A stretch of DNA of 64,000 nucleotides from SG8-30 sp963695155 (GCA_963695155.1 CAVOGD010000003.1:310001-374000), one strand, 5' to 3'; counted from the first letter of the stretch, positions 39,217-48,481 are shown. Notes: generated by a model not told the origin, from the letters alone. A program made the numbers and translations.

Positions 39217-40239
39217 TCACCCCCGGTTGAACTGCCTGAGGAACCTGAGGTCGTTCTCGAAGAACAGGCGCAGGTCGTTGACGCCGTAGCGCAGCATGGT
39301 CAGGCGCTCGACGCCCATGCCGAAGGCGTAGCCCTGCCAGCGCTGCGCATCCACGCCGCAGGAGGTGAACACGTTGGGATGCACCATGCCGCAGCCCAGC
39401 ACCTCGAGCCAGCCCGACTGCTTGCAGACGCGGCAGCCGGCCCCGTCGCAGAACACGCACTGGATGTCCACCTCGGCGGACGGTTCGGTGAAGGGAAAAT
39501 AGGACGGCCGGAAGCGCAGCGCGCGCGGCCGCTCGAAGAAGCACTCGACGAAGTGCGCCAGCACCGCCTTGAGGTTGGCGAAGCTGATCGTCTCGTCCAC
39601 GACCAGTCCCTCGACCTGGTGGAACATGGGCGTATGCGTCATGTCCGAGTCGCGCCGGTACACGCGGCCCGGCACGATGATGCGCATCGGCATCGGGTTC
39701 TCGCGCATGGCGCGAATCTGCACCGGCGACGTGTGCGTGCGCAGCAGGCGGCCGTCCGGGAAGTAGAAGGTGTCGTGCATCGCCCGCGCCGGGTGGTTGG
39801 CGGGGATGTTGAGGGCCTCGAAGTTGTGGAAGTCGTCCTCCACCTCGGGACCCTCGACCACCGCGAAGCCGGCCTGCCGGAAGATCTCCTCGATGCGCAG
39901 CCGGGTGCGCGTGACCGGGTGCAGCCCGCCGGCCCCCTCGCCGCGCCCGGGCAGCGTCACGTCGATCGCGCCACCGGCCAGCTGCCGGTCCAGCGACTCG
40001 CGCTCCAGCTCGGCGCGGCGCGCCTCGATGGCCTCCGTGATGGATTGCTTGGCGCGGTTCACCCGCGCACCGGCGTCGCGGCGCGCCTCCGGCTCCAGCG
40101 CGCCCAGCGACTTGAGCAACTCGGTGATGGCGCCTTTCTTGCCGAGCGCCGCTACCCGCACGGTGTCCAGCGCGGCCAGGTCCGCGGCGGCGGCTACCCC
40201 GTCGAGCATCTGCCGCGTCAGCCTCTCCAGATCCTGCAA
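39217..40239 (-). CDS. pheS: Phenylalanine-tRNA ligase alpha subunit
   Basis: 340 aa. Class II motifs: HPARAMHDTFYF (motif 2 area), MRENPMPMRIIVPGRVYRRDSDMTHTPMFHQVEG-type region with the GRVYRRD motif, FRPSYFPFTEPSAEV, and GFAFGMGVERLTML-like YAFGMGVERLTML (motif 3). TTG at 40239 is chosen because GGGAGGA lies 7 bases upstream; GTG at 40245 would be only 1-2 bases from it. It is translated together with pheT. A UUCG-capped hairpin separates it from rplT. Confidence 0.95.
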   Translation of the reverse strand: MQDLERLTRQMLDGVAAAADLAALDTVRVAALGKKGAITELLKSLGALEPEARRDAGARVNRAKQSITEAIEARRAELERESLDRQLAGGAIDVTLPGRGEGAGGLHPVTRTRLRIEEIFRQAGFAVVEGPEVEDDFHNFEALNIPANHPARAMHDTFYFPDGRLLRTHTSPVQIRAMRENPMPMRIIVPGRVYRRDSDMTHTPMFHQVEGLVVDETISFANLKAVLAHFVECFFERPRALRFRPSYFPFTEPSAEVDIQCVFCDGAGCRVCKQSGWLEVLGCGMVHPNVFTSCGVDAQRWQGYAFGMGVERLTMLRYGVNDLRLFFENDLRFLRQFNRG

Positions 40240-40267
40240 GACCACTCCTCCCGCGCGTCACGCGGCG

Positions 40268-40291
40268 GCGCCGGACCCGAAGGCCCGGCGC
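40268..40291 (-). terminator. UUCG-tetraloop hairpin between rplT and pheS
   Basis: On the minus strand GCGCCGGGCC-TTCG-GGTCCGGCGC folds into a 10-bp stem (one G-U pair) closed by a C(UUCG)G loop, which is unusually stable. No T run follows, so it is more likely an attenuator, processing or RNA-stability element than a full terminator. Confidence 0.5.
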
Positions 40292-40326
40292 TCGCGCGTG
40301 GGATCGCCAGTCCGGGCCCGGCCGGG

Positions 40327-40689
40327 CTATTTCGCCGCGAGCGCCGCCTTCGCCTTCTCGACGACGGCACCGAACGCAGCGATGTCATGCACCGCGAGGT
40401 CCGCCAGCGCCTTGCGGTCCACCTCGATGCCGGCCTGCTTGAGGCCCGCCATGAACTGGCTGTAAGACATCTCGAATCCCCGCGCCGCCGCATTGATGCG
40501 CTGGATCCACAGCGCGCGGTAGTCGCGCTTCTTCAGCCGCCGCCCGACGTACGCGTACTGCCCGGCCTTGATGACGGCCTGCTTGGCGACGCGATACACC
40601 TTGCGGCGCGCGTTGTAGTAACCCTTGGCCTTCTTCAGGACCTTCTTGTGCCGGCGGTTTGCAACGACGCCGCGTTTGACTCGTGCCAT
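40327..40689 (-). CDS. rplT: 50S ribosomal protein L20
   Basis: 120 aa; MARVKRGVVANRRHKKVLK and YRALWIQRINAAARG are the family signatures. It is needed for early 50S assembly and in enterobacteria represses its own operon by binding the rpmI leader. The start lies 25 bases after rpmI. Confidence 0.98.
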   Translation of the reverse strand: MARVKRGVVANRRHKKVLKKAKGYYNARRKVYRVAKQAVIKAGQYAYVGRRLKKRDYRALWIQRINAAARGFEMSYSQFMAGLKQAGIEVDRKALADLAVHDIAAFGAVVEKAKAALAAK

Positions 40690-40714
40690 GTCACTATCCT
40701 CCTGTCAGCGTGCG

Positions 40715-40909
40715 TCAGTGGTTGGGGAGCAGCTTGGCCATGCGCCCGAGGTCGGTCTCGTGCACCATTTTCGGGCTGCCGAGTTGCCGCTTACGCTTGC
40801 TGGGCTTCTTCGTCAGGATGTGACGTAAATGCGACTGGCCGCGCTTGAATCCTTTCGCTGTCTTGCGAAAGCGCTTGGCCGCCGCCCGGTTGGTCTTCAA
40901 CTTGGGCAT
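40715..40909 (-). CDS. rpmI: 50S ribosomal protein L35
   Basis: 64 aa. MPKLKTNRAAAKRFRKTAKG is the family start, very basic throughout. The 131-base gap upstream contains a duplicated hairpin (40990-41042). The order infC-rpmI-rplT is conserved. Confidence 0.98.
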   Translation of the reverse strand: MPKLKTNRAAAKRFRKTAKGFKRGQSHLRHILTKKPSKRKRQLGSPKMVHETDLGRMAKLLPNH

Positions 40910-40989
40910 CTTCTGACTCCTCTTGTTGCCTCTTCACACCGCCTGGGCGGGCTGGAGGCGTATCGGCGGACGAACCGCCGTTCACTTGT

Positions 40990-41042
40990 TTAGTGGGCGG
41001 CTTCGCCGCTCGACTTGCGCTTAGTGGGCGGCTTCGCCGCTC
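40990..41042 (-). repeat. Duplicated 22-bp hairpin unit after infC
   Basis: TTAGTGGGCGGCTTCGCCGC plus TC occurs at 40990-41011 and again at 41021-41042, period 31 bases. Each copy contains GCGGC-GAA-GCCGC, a hairpin on both strands. The second copy begins at the infC stop. It may be two weak terminators, an RNA-processing signal, or part of the control structure for rpmI-rplT. Confidence 0.7.
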
Positions 41043-41559
41043 ACTTCTTCTTCGCCGAGATGACCATCACCATCTGGCGCCCCTCCATCAAGGGGAACTG
41101 CTCGACCTGGCCATGCTCCGCCAGGTCGGCCACCACGCGATCGAGGAGCTTGCGCCCCAGTTCGGTGTGGGCCATCTCGCGGCCGCGGAAACGCATCGTC
41201 ACCTTGGCCTTGTCGCCGTCCGTCAGGAACCGGATCAGGTTACGCAGTTTGACCTGGTAATCCGCCTCTTCCGTGCCGGGCCGGAACTTCACTTCCTTGA
41301 GCTGGATCTGTTTCTGCTTCTTCTTCGCCGAGTGCGTCTTCTTGTTCTGTTCGAACAAGTACTTGCCGTAATCCATGATCCGGCAAACAGGCGGCTCGGC
41401 GTTGGGCGAAACCTCCACGAGATCCATCGCCGCTTCCGTGGCCAGTCGCAGGGCCTCGGCGCGGCTCACGACACCGACTTGTGATCCGTCGCTGCCGATG
41501 AGGCGCAGCTCCGGCGCAAGGATCTCGTCATTGCGCCGCGTGCGCTTGCTCGTTGAAAT
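41041..41559 (-). CDS. infC: Translation initiation factor IF-3 with an ATT start
   Basis: 172 aa. No ATG, GTG or TTG fits the N-terminus: the first is GTG at 41469, which would remove 30 residues of the conserved N-domain. ATT at 41559 has GGAGG 8 bases upstream and gives I/M-STSKRTRRNDEILAPELRLI, matching IF-3. Use of AUU is a known device by which IF-3 represses its own translation. C-terminal motif KVTMRFRGREMAHTELG. The site for ribosome binding lies within the end of thrS, which stops 4 bases before. Confidence 0.95.
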   Translation of the reverse strand: MSTSKRTRRNDEILAPELRLIGSDGSQVGVVSRAEALRLATEAAMDLVEVSPNAEPPVCRIMDYGKYLFEQNKKTHSAKKKQKQIQLKEVKFRPGTEEADYQVKLRNLIRFLTDGDKAKVTMRFRGREMAHTELGRKLLDRVVADLAEHGQVEQFPLMEGRQMVMVISAKKK

Positions 41560-41562
41560 ACT

Positions 41563-43488
41563 TTAGTCCTCCGATAAATTACGGCCGCGGCTCGCCGCAT
41601 CCCGGACGATCCGCGCCGCCACCTCTTCCAGTGGCATGGCGCCGAGATCCTTCCCGGACCGCGTGCGCACGGCCAACGACCTGGTCTCCACCTCCCGGTC
41701 CCCCGCTACCAGCAGGAACGGGACGCGTGCCAGCGTGTGTTCGCGGATTTTATAGCCGACTTTCTCGTTTCGCAAGTCAATTTGCGTGCGAACCCCCTGA
41801 TTCTTAAGGAATTCCGCAGCCTCTTTCACGAACTCCTGCTGGCGGTCGGTAATCGTCATCAATACGGCCTGCACCGGGGCGAGCCAGGCGGGCAGCTTCC
41901 CGGCGTAGTTTTCGATCAGGATGCCTATGAACCGCTCGAACGAGCCCAGCACCGCGCGGTGCAGCACGACCGGGTGCCGGCGGCCGCCGTCCTCGGCCAC
42001 GTACTCGGCCTCCAGCCGTTGCGCCAGCAGGAAATCGACCTGGAACGTGCCGCACTGCCAGTCCCGGCCGATGGCGTCGCGCAGCACGAATTCGAGTTTC
42101 GGGCCGTAGAACGCGCCCTCCCCCGGGTTCATCGAATATTCCAGTCCGGTTGTCTCCACGGCTGCCCGCAGGGCGCCTTCAGCCTGGTCCCATACTTCGT
42201 CCGTACCCGCGCGCTGCGCCGGCCGGTCGGCGAACTTGATGCGCACGTCGGTAAAGCCGAAGTCGCCGTACATTTCCATCACCAGATTGCAGAAGTCGCG
42301 CGTCTCGGCGGTGATCTGCTCCTCGGTACAGAAGATGTGCGCGTCGTCCATGGTGAAACCGCGCACCCGCATCAGTCCGTGCAGCGCGCCCGACGGCTCG
42401 TTGCGGTGGCAGGAGCCGAACTCGGCGATCCGCAGCGGCAGGTCGCGATAGGACTTCAGGCCCTGCTTGTAGATCAGCACGTGGCCCGGGCAGTTCATCG
42501 GCTTGACCGCCAGGACTCGATCCTCGGACTCGGCGATGAACATGTTCTCGCGGTAGTTGTCCCAGTGGCCGGACTTCTCCCACAGCGTGCGATCGAGCAG
42601 CAACGGGCTGCGTACCTCGACATAGCCCTTGGCCTCGAGGCGCTCGCGCACGTAGCGCTCGATGATGCGATACAGCGTATGGCCATGCGGGTGCCAGAAC
42701 GCGCTACCGACCGCCTCGTCCTGCAGATGGAACAACCCCAGCTCACGGCCGAGCTTGCGGTGGTCGCGCTTCTCGGCTTCCTCCAGGCGGTGCAGGTACG
42801 CCTTGAGCTGCTTCTCGTCGGGCCAGGCCGTGCCGTAAATACGCTGCAGCATCTCGTTGCGCGAATCGCCACGCCAGTAGGCGCCGGCGACCTTCATCAA
42901 CTTGAAGGCGCCGAGCCGGCCGGTGCTGGGCACATGCGGACCGCGGCACAGGTCCTCCCAGTCGCCCTGGCCGTACAGTGAGATGTCCTCGTCGCCCGGG
43001 ATGCCCTCGATGATCTCCGCCTTGTACAGTTCGCCCAGCGCGCGGAAGTGCGCAGCCGCCTCGTCGCGCGGCAGCACGCGCCGGTGCACGGGCAGGTCGG
43101 CCTGCGCCAGCTCGCGCATGCGCGTCTCGAACTTCTCCAGGTCTTCGGGCGTAAATGGCCGCTTGAAGGCGAAGTCGTAGTAAAAGCCGTCCGTGATGAC
43201 CGGCCCGATCGTCACCTGGGCATCCGGGTAGACCGACTGCACTGCCTGCGCGAGCAGGTGCGCGGTCGAATGACGCAGGATCTCCAGGCCCTCCGGGTCG
43301 CGAGCGGTGATGATGCGCAACTGCGCGTCGCCGGCGATGACGTGCGCGCAATCGACCAACCGGCCGTCCACCTCGCCGGCCAGTGCCGCGCGCGCCAGGC
43401 CCGCGCCGATGGCGGCCGCCACATCGGCCACCGTGACCGGCTGGTCGAACTTGCGTTGGCTGCCGTCGGGCAGCGTGATCAGCGGCAT
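41563..43488 (-). CDS. thrS: Threonine-tRNA ligase
   Basis: 641 aa. TGS domain (residues 1-62, MPLITLPDGSQRKFDQPVTV), editing domain with HSTAHLLAQAVQSVYP (HxxxH) and GFYYDFAF, class II core with MNCPGHVLIYK, RIAEFGSCHRNEPSGALHGLMRVR-type motif 2, and a C-terminal anticodon-binding domain (540-641). Charges tRNA-Thr. Its 3' end has an AT-rich patch with TTGACT and TATAAA (41749-41780), a possible promoter for infC. Confidence 0.98.
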   Translation of the reverse strand: MPLITLPDGSQRKFDQPVTVADVAAAIGAGLARAALAGEVDGRLVDCAHVIAGDAQLRIITARDPEGLEILRHSTAHLLAQAVQSVYPDAQVTIGPVITDGFYYDFAFKRPFTPEDLEKFETRMRELAQADLPVHRRVLPRDEAAAHFRALGELYKAEIIEGIPGDEDISLYGQGDWEDLCRGPHVPSTGRLGAFKLMKVAGAYWRGDSRNEMLQRIYGTAWPDEKQLKAYLHRLEEAEKRDHRKLGRELGLFHLQDEAVGSAFWHPHGHTLYRIIERYVRERLEAKGYVEVRSPLLLDRTLWEKSGHWDNYRENMFIAESEDRVLAVKPMNCPGHVLIYKQGLKSYRDLPLRIAEFGSCHRNEPSGALHGLMRVRGFTMDDAHIFCTEEQITAETRDFCNLVMEMYGDFGFTDVRIKFADRPAQRAGTDEVWDQAEGALRAAVETTGLEYSMNPGEGAFYGPKLEFVLRDAIGRDWQCGTFQVDFLLAQRLEAEYVAEDGGRRHPVVLHRAVLGSFERFIGILIENYAGKLPAWLAPVQAVLMTITDRQQEFVKEAAEFLKNQGVRTQIDLRNEKVGYKIREHTLARVPFLLVAGDREVETRSLAVRTRSGKDLGAMPLEEVAARIVRDAASRGRNLSED

Positions 43489-43692
43489 CGTGTATCTCCA
43501 GTCAGCCGCGTCCCGACCGCCATTGCACCGGCGCCGCCCACTGGCGCCGCCCGCGAAATGACCGTCAACCCGGCAGAAAACGGCTGGAATCGTAGCACGA
43601 GCGGCGGCGCCGGTATTACTGTCGCGCCGCGACAGGCGATCGGTTACCCTGCCGCGCACCGGCGCCCAGGGTGCCCGCCAGGACGGCCAAGC

Positions 43693-44499
43693 ATGAGCGA
43701 GGATCCGCGGCGTTCGAGTTCACCGAACTGGCTCTATACGCTCGCCGAGTGGCGCGCCCTGCTGGAGTTCTGGTCGCTGCCGGCCAGCTGGCCCTTCCTG
43801 TCCGCGGAGCGTGCCGGCGACGGTCATCCGGTCCTGCTGCTGCCCGGGCTGGCGGCCGGTGACGCCACGCTGGCGCCCATGGCGCTGTTCCTGCGCCGCC
43901 AGGGCTTTGCCGTCGAGACCTGGGGTTTCGGCCGCAACCGGGGCTTCCAGCGCAAGTTCGTGGTGGCGCTCGAGCAGAAGGTCCGCCACATGCATCATCG
44001 TGCCAGGCGCAAGATCAGCCTCGTGGGCTGGAGCTTCGGCGGCCTGTACGCCTACGACGTGGCGCACCGCGCGCCGGAATGCGTGCGGAACGTGATCTCG
44101 CTGGGCAGTCCCTTGCAGGCGAGCGCAAGCCGCGTCGAGGCGCCGTGGACGGTCAAGGTGCTGTATCGCTGGCTGGCGCACCCGCTGGGTCCGGCCGCGC
44201 ACCTGGCGATGTCACGCGCCCGGCTGCTCAAGCTGCCGCCGCCGATGCCGTCGACCTGCATCTTCTCCGAGACCGACGGCATCGTCCCTGCGCACGTGGC
44301 GGTGCTGGACGCCGCCTCCCGGCGCCACGAGAACGTGCCGGTGCCCGGCAGCCACCTGGGCCTGGGCTTCAATCCGCTGGTCTTCTGGATCCTCGCCGAC
44401 CGGCTGTCGCAGCCCGAGGGACGCTGGCGCCGGTTCCGACCGCAGGGCGCGGTCGCCTCGCTGTACCGGCGGCTGCTGGCCCTGCCGAAGCTGGCCTGA
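43693..44499 (+). CDS. Alpha/beta-fold hydrolase
   Basis: 268 aa from ATG 43693. Catalytic triad candidates: nucleophile Ser in LVGWSFGGLYAYDVA, Asp in FSETDGIVP, His in VPGSHLGLG. HPVLLLPGLAAGD gives the oxyanion region. It resembles esterases/lipases of the class found near wax-ester synthases. Convergent with that gene, 7 bases apart. Confidence 0.82.
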   Translation: MSEDPRRSSSPNWLYTLAEWRALLEFWSLPASWPFLSAERAGDGHPVLLLPGLAAGDATLAPMALFLRRQGFAVETWGFGRNRGFQRKFVVALEQKVRHMHHRARRKISLVGWSFGGLYAYDVAHRAPECVRNVISLGSPLQASASRVEAPWTVKVLYRWLAHPLGPAAHLAMSRARLLKLPPPMPSTCIFSETDGIVPAHVAVLDAASRRHENVPVPGSHLGLGFNPLVFWILADRLSQPEGRWRRFRPQGAVASLYRRLLALPKLA

Positions 44500-44506
44500 G
44501 CCGCGC

Positions 44507-46021
44507 TCAGCGCCGCGTGCGCGTACGCTTCGTGCCGGCGGCGGCCCGGCTGCGGGCGCCCGTCCGCGCAGCCGTTCGTGCCGGCTTGCGCCGTGGCTTG
44601 GGGGCGGGTGCGCGCCGCGCCAGTTTCAGGAAATCCTGGAACTCGTCGCGGATGCACTGTGCGAGGAACTCCGGGTCCGGCACCAGTTCGCGGCACGCCG
44701 TGGGCGAGATGATGACCTGCCCGTCGTAGCTGGTCACTGCGAACACCAGGCCCATGCCGTCGCTGATCGGCATGATCGCCGAGAAGTAGACCATCCGCGA
44801 CCCGTTCAGGTACAGCGGCACCTCCGGGCCCGGCACGTTGGCCACCGTGCAGTTCGCCAGCGGCGCGTGCCGGCCGGCGCCCAGCGCCGCACCGGTGATC
44901 AGCCGTGCGGTGGTCGCCAGCGTCCGCGCCGGCGCGTGCTTGCTGAGGTCCGTCAACTCTCGCGCGCCGACCGCGTGGCGCATTTCGGCGGCGCCCGCGG
45001 TCGATGCGCGCACCTGCTGCAGCCGCTCGACCGGGTCCGCCACGTCGGTGCCGAGCGTCACGCGCAGCATGCTGAGGCCGTACGGCAGCGATGGCGCGCC
45101 ACGGTCGCGGGTGGAGATCGGCGCCATCGCCACGAGGCTGGCGGGCGGCAGTTCGCCGTGGGCCAGGAGGTAGCGGCGCAGCGCGCCGCCGCAGGTGGCC
45201 AGCACCACGTCATTGACCGTGGCATCGCCGACGAGCCTGCGGATCCGACGAAATTCGCTCAGCAGGAAGCGCCGCGACTCGTAGACGCGGTACGGCGATA
45301 TTTCGGCGTTGAAGCGCGTGACCGGTTGCCGCTCCGGGTACAGGAAGGCATCGCTGACCGCGCCCAGCAGCACCGGCCCGAGTTGCCGGACCGCCCGCAT
45401 CAGCGGCCCGGCCATCTCGAAGGGCTGCACCGCGTTGTTCAGCACGGCCCGGCCGATCAGCGAGACCGCGCCGGGCGGGTCCGCCGGGAACCACGGCTCG
45501 GGCGGTTCCGGCGGCGGCGCCTTGGCCTGCAGGTCGTGGAGCAGCGTGGCAATCTCCGCGCCGCCCGCCACGTCCATGGCCGCGTGGTGCACCTTGATAA
45601 GCAGCGCGAAGCTGCCGCCCGGCAGGTCCAGAAAGCGGTCCAGCCGCTCGATCAGGTGAATCTCCCAGAGCGGTCGCGACAGGTTCAGCGGCCGGGCATG
45701 GATGCGCGACGCCTGGATGCAGAACTGGCGCCAGTCGCCTGGCGGCGGCAGCGCCAGGTGCCGTACGTGATACTCGAGGTCGAAAGCCTCGTCCTCGATC
45801 CAGTACGGGTAGTCGAGCTCCAGCGGCACGCGCAGCAGCTTCTTGCGGAAAATCGGCGACAGGTGCAGGCGGCTCTCGATGTGCTGCAGCAACCCCTTGA
45901 AGCGCAGCCTGCGGCCGGGCGCCGTGGACGGGTCGTAGATGTTGACCAGCGAGACGTGGCTGCTCGAGTGCCCCGACTCCGCGTACAGGAACACCGCGTC
46001 GTCGCCGCGCAACTGGCGCAT
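44507..46021 (-). CDS. Wax ester synthase/diacylglycerol acyltransferase-like protein
   Basis: 504 aa. The family catalytic motif HHxxxDG appears as HHAAMDVAGG at about residues 141-150, with Val before Ala-Gly-Gly where Gly usually follows Asp. Other signatures: PLWEIHLIE, TVNDVVLATCGGALRRYL, and NVPGPEVPLYLNG. It esterifies acyl-CoA with alcohols or diacylglycerol to make storage lipid. The C-terminal 40 residues are a low-complexity Ala/Arg/Lys/Pro tail, not usual in the family. Flanked by two hydrolases. Confidence 0.88.
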   Translation of the reverse strand: MRQLRGDDAVFLYAESGHSSSHVSLVNIYDPSTAPGRRLRFKGLLQHIESRLHLSPIFRKKLLRVPLELDYPYWIEDEAFDLEYHVRHLALPPPGDWRQFCIQASRIHARPLNLSRPLWEIHLIERLDRFLDLPGGSFALLIKVHHAAMDVAGGAEIATLLHDLQAKAPPPEPPEPWFPADPPGAVSLIGRAVLNNAVQPFEMAGPLMRAVRQLGPVLLGAVSDAFLYPERQPVTRFNAEISPYRVYESRRFLLSEFRRIRRLVGDATVNDVVLATCGGALRRYLLAHGELPPASLVAMAPISTRDRGAPSLPYGLSMLRVTLGTDVADPVERLQQVRASTAGAAEMRHAVGARELTDLSKHAPARTLATTARLITGAALGAGRHAPLANCTVANVPGPEVPLYLNGSRMVYFSAIMPISDGMGLVFAVTSYDGQVIISPTACRELVPDPEFLAQCIRDEFQDFLKLARRAPAPKPRRKPARTAARTGARSRAAAGTKRTRTRR

Positions 46022-46108
46022 GGTCGGACTCCTCGTCGCGGCCGGCGAACGGCCGCGCGGAGTCTAGCAGCCGGCGCACGCGCGGGCGCGGCGGATTGCC
46101 GCAGCCGC

Positions 46109-47005
46109 CTACGGCGTGTGCCGCACGACGAATGCGCCGATCGCGGCGATCGCCTCGTCCGCCTCCGCGAGGCCGTGCATGGCGGGCCACACATGCGGCA
46201 TGTCGTGCCAGACCTGCACGGTCACGTTGCGGGCACGCATGGCGTAGCGCAGCGTGTCGTCCAGCAGCAGCTCCGAACTGCCGGCCAGCGCCAGCGTGGG
46301 CGGCAGGCCGTCAGGATCGCCAAACAGCGGGGACACGCCGGGATCCGCGAGTTGCGCGGGACTGACATAGCTGCTGGCCAGCCGCGCCAGGCTGGCGCGG
46401 CGGAACAGCGGATCGAGGCCGTCGTTGCGACGCATCGAGTCGCCGCTCAGCGTGGCATCGAGGACCGGCGACAGCACCACCAGCGCCGCGGGCAGCGGCA
46501 GGCCGAGGTCGCGGATGCGCATGGCGGTGCCGATAGTCAGGTTGCCGCCGGCCGAATCGCCGGCGATGACCAGACGGCGCGGGTCGACGCCGCTGGCCAG
46601 CAGGAACCGGTACGCGGCCAGGCAGTCCTCCGAGGCCGCCGGGTAGGGATGCTCGGGCGCCAGGCGGTAGGACAGGTAGAAACCGCGCGCCCTCGCCCGC
46701 CGGCACAGCTTGGCAAGCAGTGCGCAGTGCGTATGCGGCGATTCCGCCACGAACGCGCCGCCGTGCAGGTACAGGACGACGCGCTCCGCGGCGCCCTCGG
46801 CAACGTCGATCCAGGCTCCTTCGCACTCGCCGACGGCAACCGGCGGCGAGGCGCGGTACGCCACCTTGCCGGCCATGCGCCGGTCGAAGCGGTTCATGTC
46901 GTCGCGGATCTGCGCCGGCGTCGGGTTGCGCGCCAGTCCCCGCCGAACGCTGTGCAGAAAGTAGAACAGCGATCGCCTGACCAGCCGCTGACGCAGAGTC
47001 CGCAT
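46109..47005 (-). CDS. Alpha/beta hydrolase of the hormone-sensitive-lipase type
   Basis: 298 aa from ATG 47005. LYLHGGAFVAESPHTH carries the HGG oxyanion motif and IAGDSAGGNLTI the nucleophile Ser; Asp in ELLLDD and His in MPHVWPAM complete the triad. It hydrolyses short to medium esters. Upstream of the wax-ester-synthase-like gene in the same direction, gap 88 bases, so possibly a lipid-turnover pair. Confidence 0.88.
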   Translation of the reverse strand: MRTLRQRLVRRSLFYFLHSVRRGLARNPTPAQIRDDMNRFDRRMAGKVAYRASPPVAVGECEGAWIDVAEGAAERVVLYLHGGAFVAESPHTHCALLAKLCRRARARGFYLSYRLAPEHPYPAASEDCLAAYRFLLASGVDPRRLVIAGDSAGGNLTIGTAMRIRDLGLPLPAALVVLSPVLDATLSGDSMRRNDGLDPLFRRASLARLASSYVSPAQLADPGVSPLFGDPDGLPPTLALAGSSELLLDDTLRYAMRARNVTVQVWHDMPHVWPAMHGLAEADEAIAAIGAFVVRHTP

Positions 47006-47115
47006 GGCAATCTCCCTCATCCGGCCCGCCGCGGGCCCCGTCCGCCACGGAGTGTAGCCGGGCGCACGGCCGCCGGGAGCGCCGCCAGCCGCATCGCGCA
47101 CGCGACAAGCCCCGG

Positions 47116-48342
47116 TCAGTCGCCCCGCGTCGCCCGGTGGGCAGCGAGCCAGGCCGCCACCAGGAGCGCTGCCGCCAGCACGAACGGCATGCCCGGCCAG
47201 TGCGCGTGCGACGCCGGCGCGATGAACGCCGCGAAGATCGACGTGAAGACGGCGGGTGCGATCATGCCGGCAATCCCGTTGAGGCTGGCGTTGGCGCCCT
47301 GCAGCTTGCCCTGGTCGGCCGTGCCCACCCGCCGCGTCATCAGGGCCATCGCCGCGGGGCTGTACAGCCCCCATAACGCCAGCAGCGGGATGGCGGCCAG
47401 GAACATGGCGCCGGTCGGCGCCAACGCGTAGCCGAGGAAGCCGAGCGAGCCGAAGGCCAGGCCGGTCAGCGCCGCGCGTCGCTCGCCGATGCGGCGCACC
47501 ACGACGCGCACCAGGCCTGCCTGCACCACGATCGACGACACGCCGATCGCCGCCAGCGCGAGGCCCACGTCGCGCTCGTTCCAGCCATAGCGATACATGG
47601 CGTACAGCACCATGGTCGACGGCAGCACGTAATGGGCGAACATGCCCAGGAAACTCGCGCCGGCCAGGCCCAGCAGCTCGGGGTGGGACCGCAGCAGCCT
47701 GAGCGAGCCCGCTGGATTCGCCTTGGCCCAGGCGAAGCGCGAGCGGCGATCGCGCGACAGCGACTCCGGCAGCACCAGGATCCCGTAACACGCGTTTACC
47801 AGGCTCAGCACCGCCGCGACCCAGAACGGCAACCTCGGGTCCACCGCGCCGAGCACGCCGCCGAGCGCCGGGCCGAGCACGAAGCCGATGCCGAACGCCG
47901 CGCCGAGGATGCCGAAGGCCTGCGGGCGCCGTTCCGGCGGCAGCACGTCCGCCACGTAGGCGTAGGAGGTCGAGATGCTGGCCGAGGTGATGCCCGAGAT
48001 GACGCGGCCGACGAACAGCAGGCCGAGCGTGGGCGCCACCGCCATGAGGATGTAGTCGAGGCCGAGACCGATGTTCGAGGCGATGATGATCGGGCGCCGC
48101 CCGAAGCGGTCCGACAGCGCGCCCGCGATCGGCGAGAAGATGAACTGCATCGCCGCCCAGGCCACGCCGAACAAGCCGTAGATCCGCGCGGCGCTGGCCG
48201 TGTCGCCCCCCTGCATGCCGACCACCAGCGCGGGCAGCACCGGGATGATCATGCCCAGGGCCAGCATGTCGAGCAGCACGGTGACAAAGACGAAGGCGAA
48301 GGCCGCCTTGCGCGGTCCGCCGGAGGTCGCTGGTGCGCTCAT
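47116..48342 (-). CDS. MFS transporter of the TCR/Tet type
   Basis: 408 aa, 12 membrane spans. Loop 2-3 motif GALSDRFGRRPIII, motif C-like GFVLGPALGGVLG and the TetA-like start VFVTVLLDMLALGMIIPVLPALV are present. Likely proton-driven drug or metabolite efflux; the substrate is unknown. It lies 110 bases upstream of the lipase gene on the same strand. Confidence 0.9.
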   Translation of the reverse strand: MSAPATSGGPRKAAFAFVFVTVLLDMLALGMIIPVLPALVVGMQGGDTASAARIYGLFGVAWAAMQFIFSPIAGALSDRFGRRPIIIASNIGLGLDYILMAVAPTLGLLFVGRVISGITSASISTSYAYVADVLPPERRPQAFGILGAAFGIGFVLGPALGGVLGAVDPRLPFWVAAVLSLVNACYGILVLPESLSRDRRSRFAWAKANPAGSLRLLRSHPELLGLAGASFLGMFAHYVLPSTMVLYAMYRYGWNERDVGLALAAIGVSSIVVQAGLVRVVVRRIGERRAALTGLAFGSLGFLGYALAPTGAMFLAAIPLLALWGLYSPAAMALMTRRVGTADQGKLQGANASLNGIAGMIAPAVFTSIFAAFIAPASHAHWPGMPFVLAAALLVAAWLAAHRATRGD

Positions 48343-48481
48343 GGATCGGGACGGTACTGGAAAGAGGCGGGCCGGTCGATCGGCCGGCGGCGTCTAACAC
48401 CCTGTCCGGCGGCCCACGCTGCGTGCAGAGCCGCACGCTGCGTGGCAGCGCCGCGGCTTCGGCGGGAGATCCGGGCCCGGG

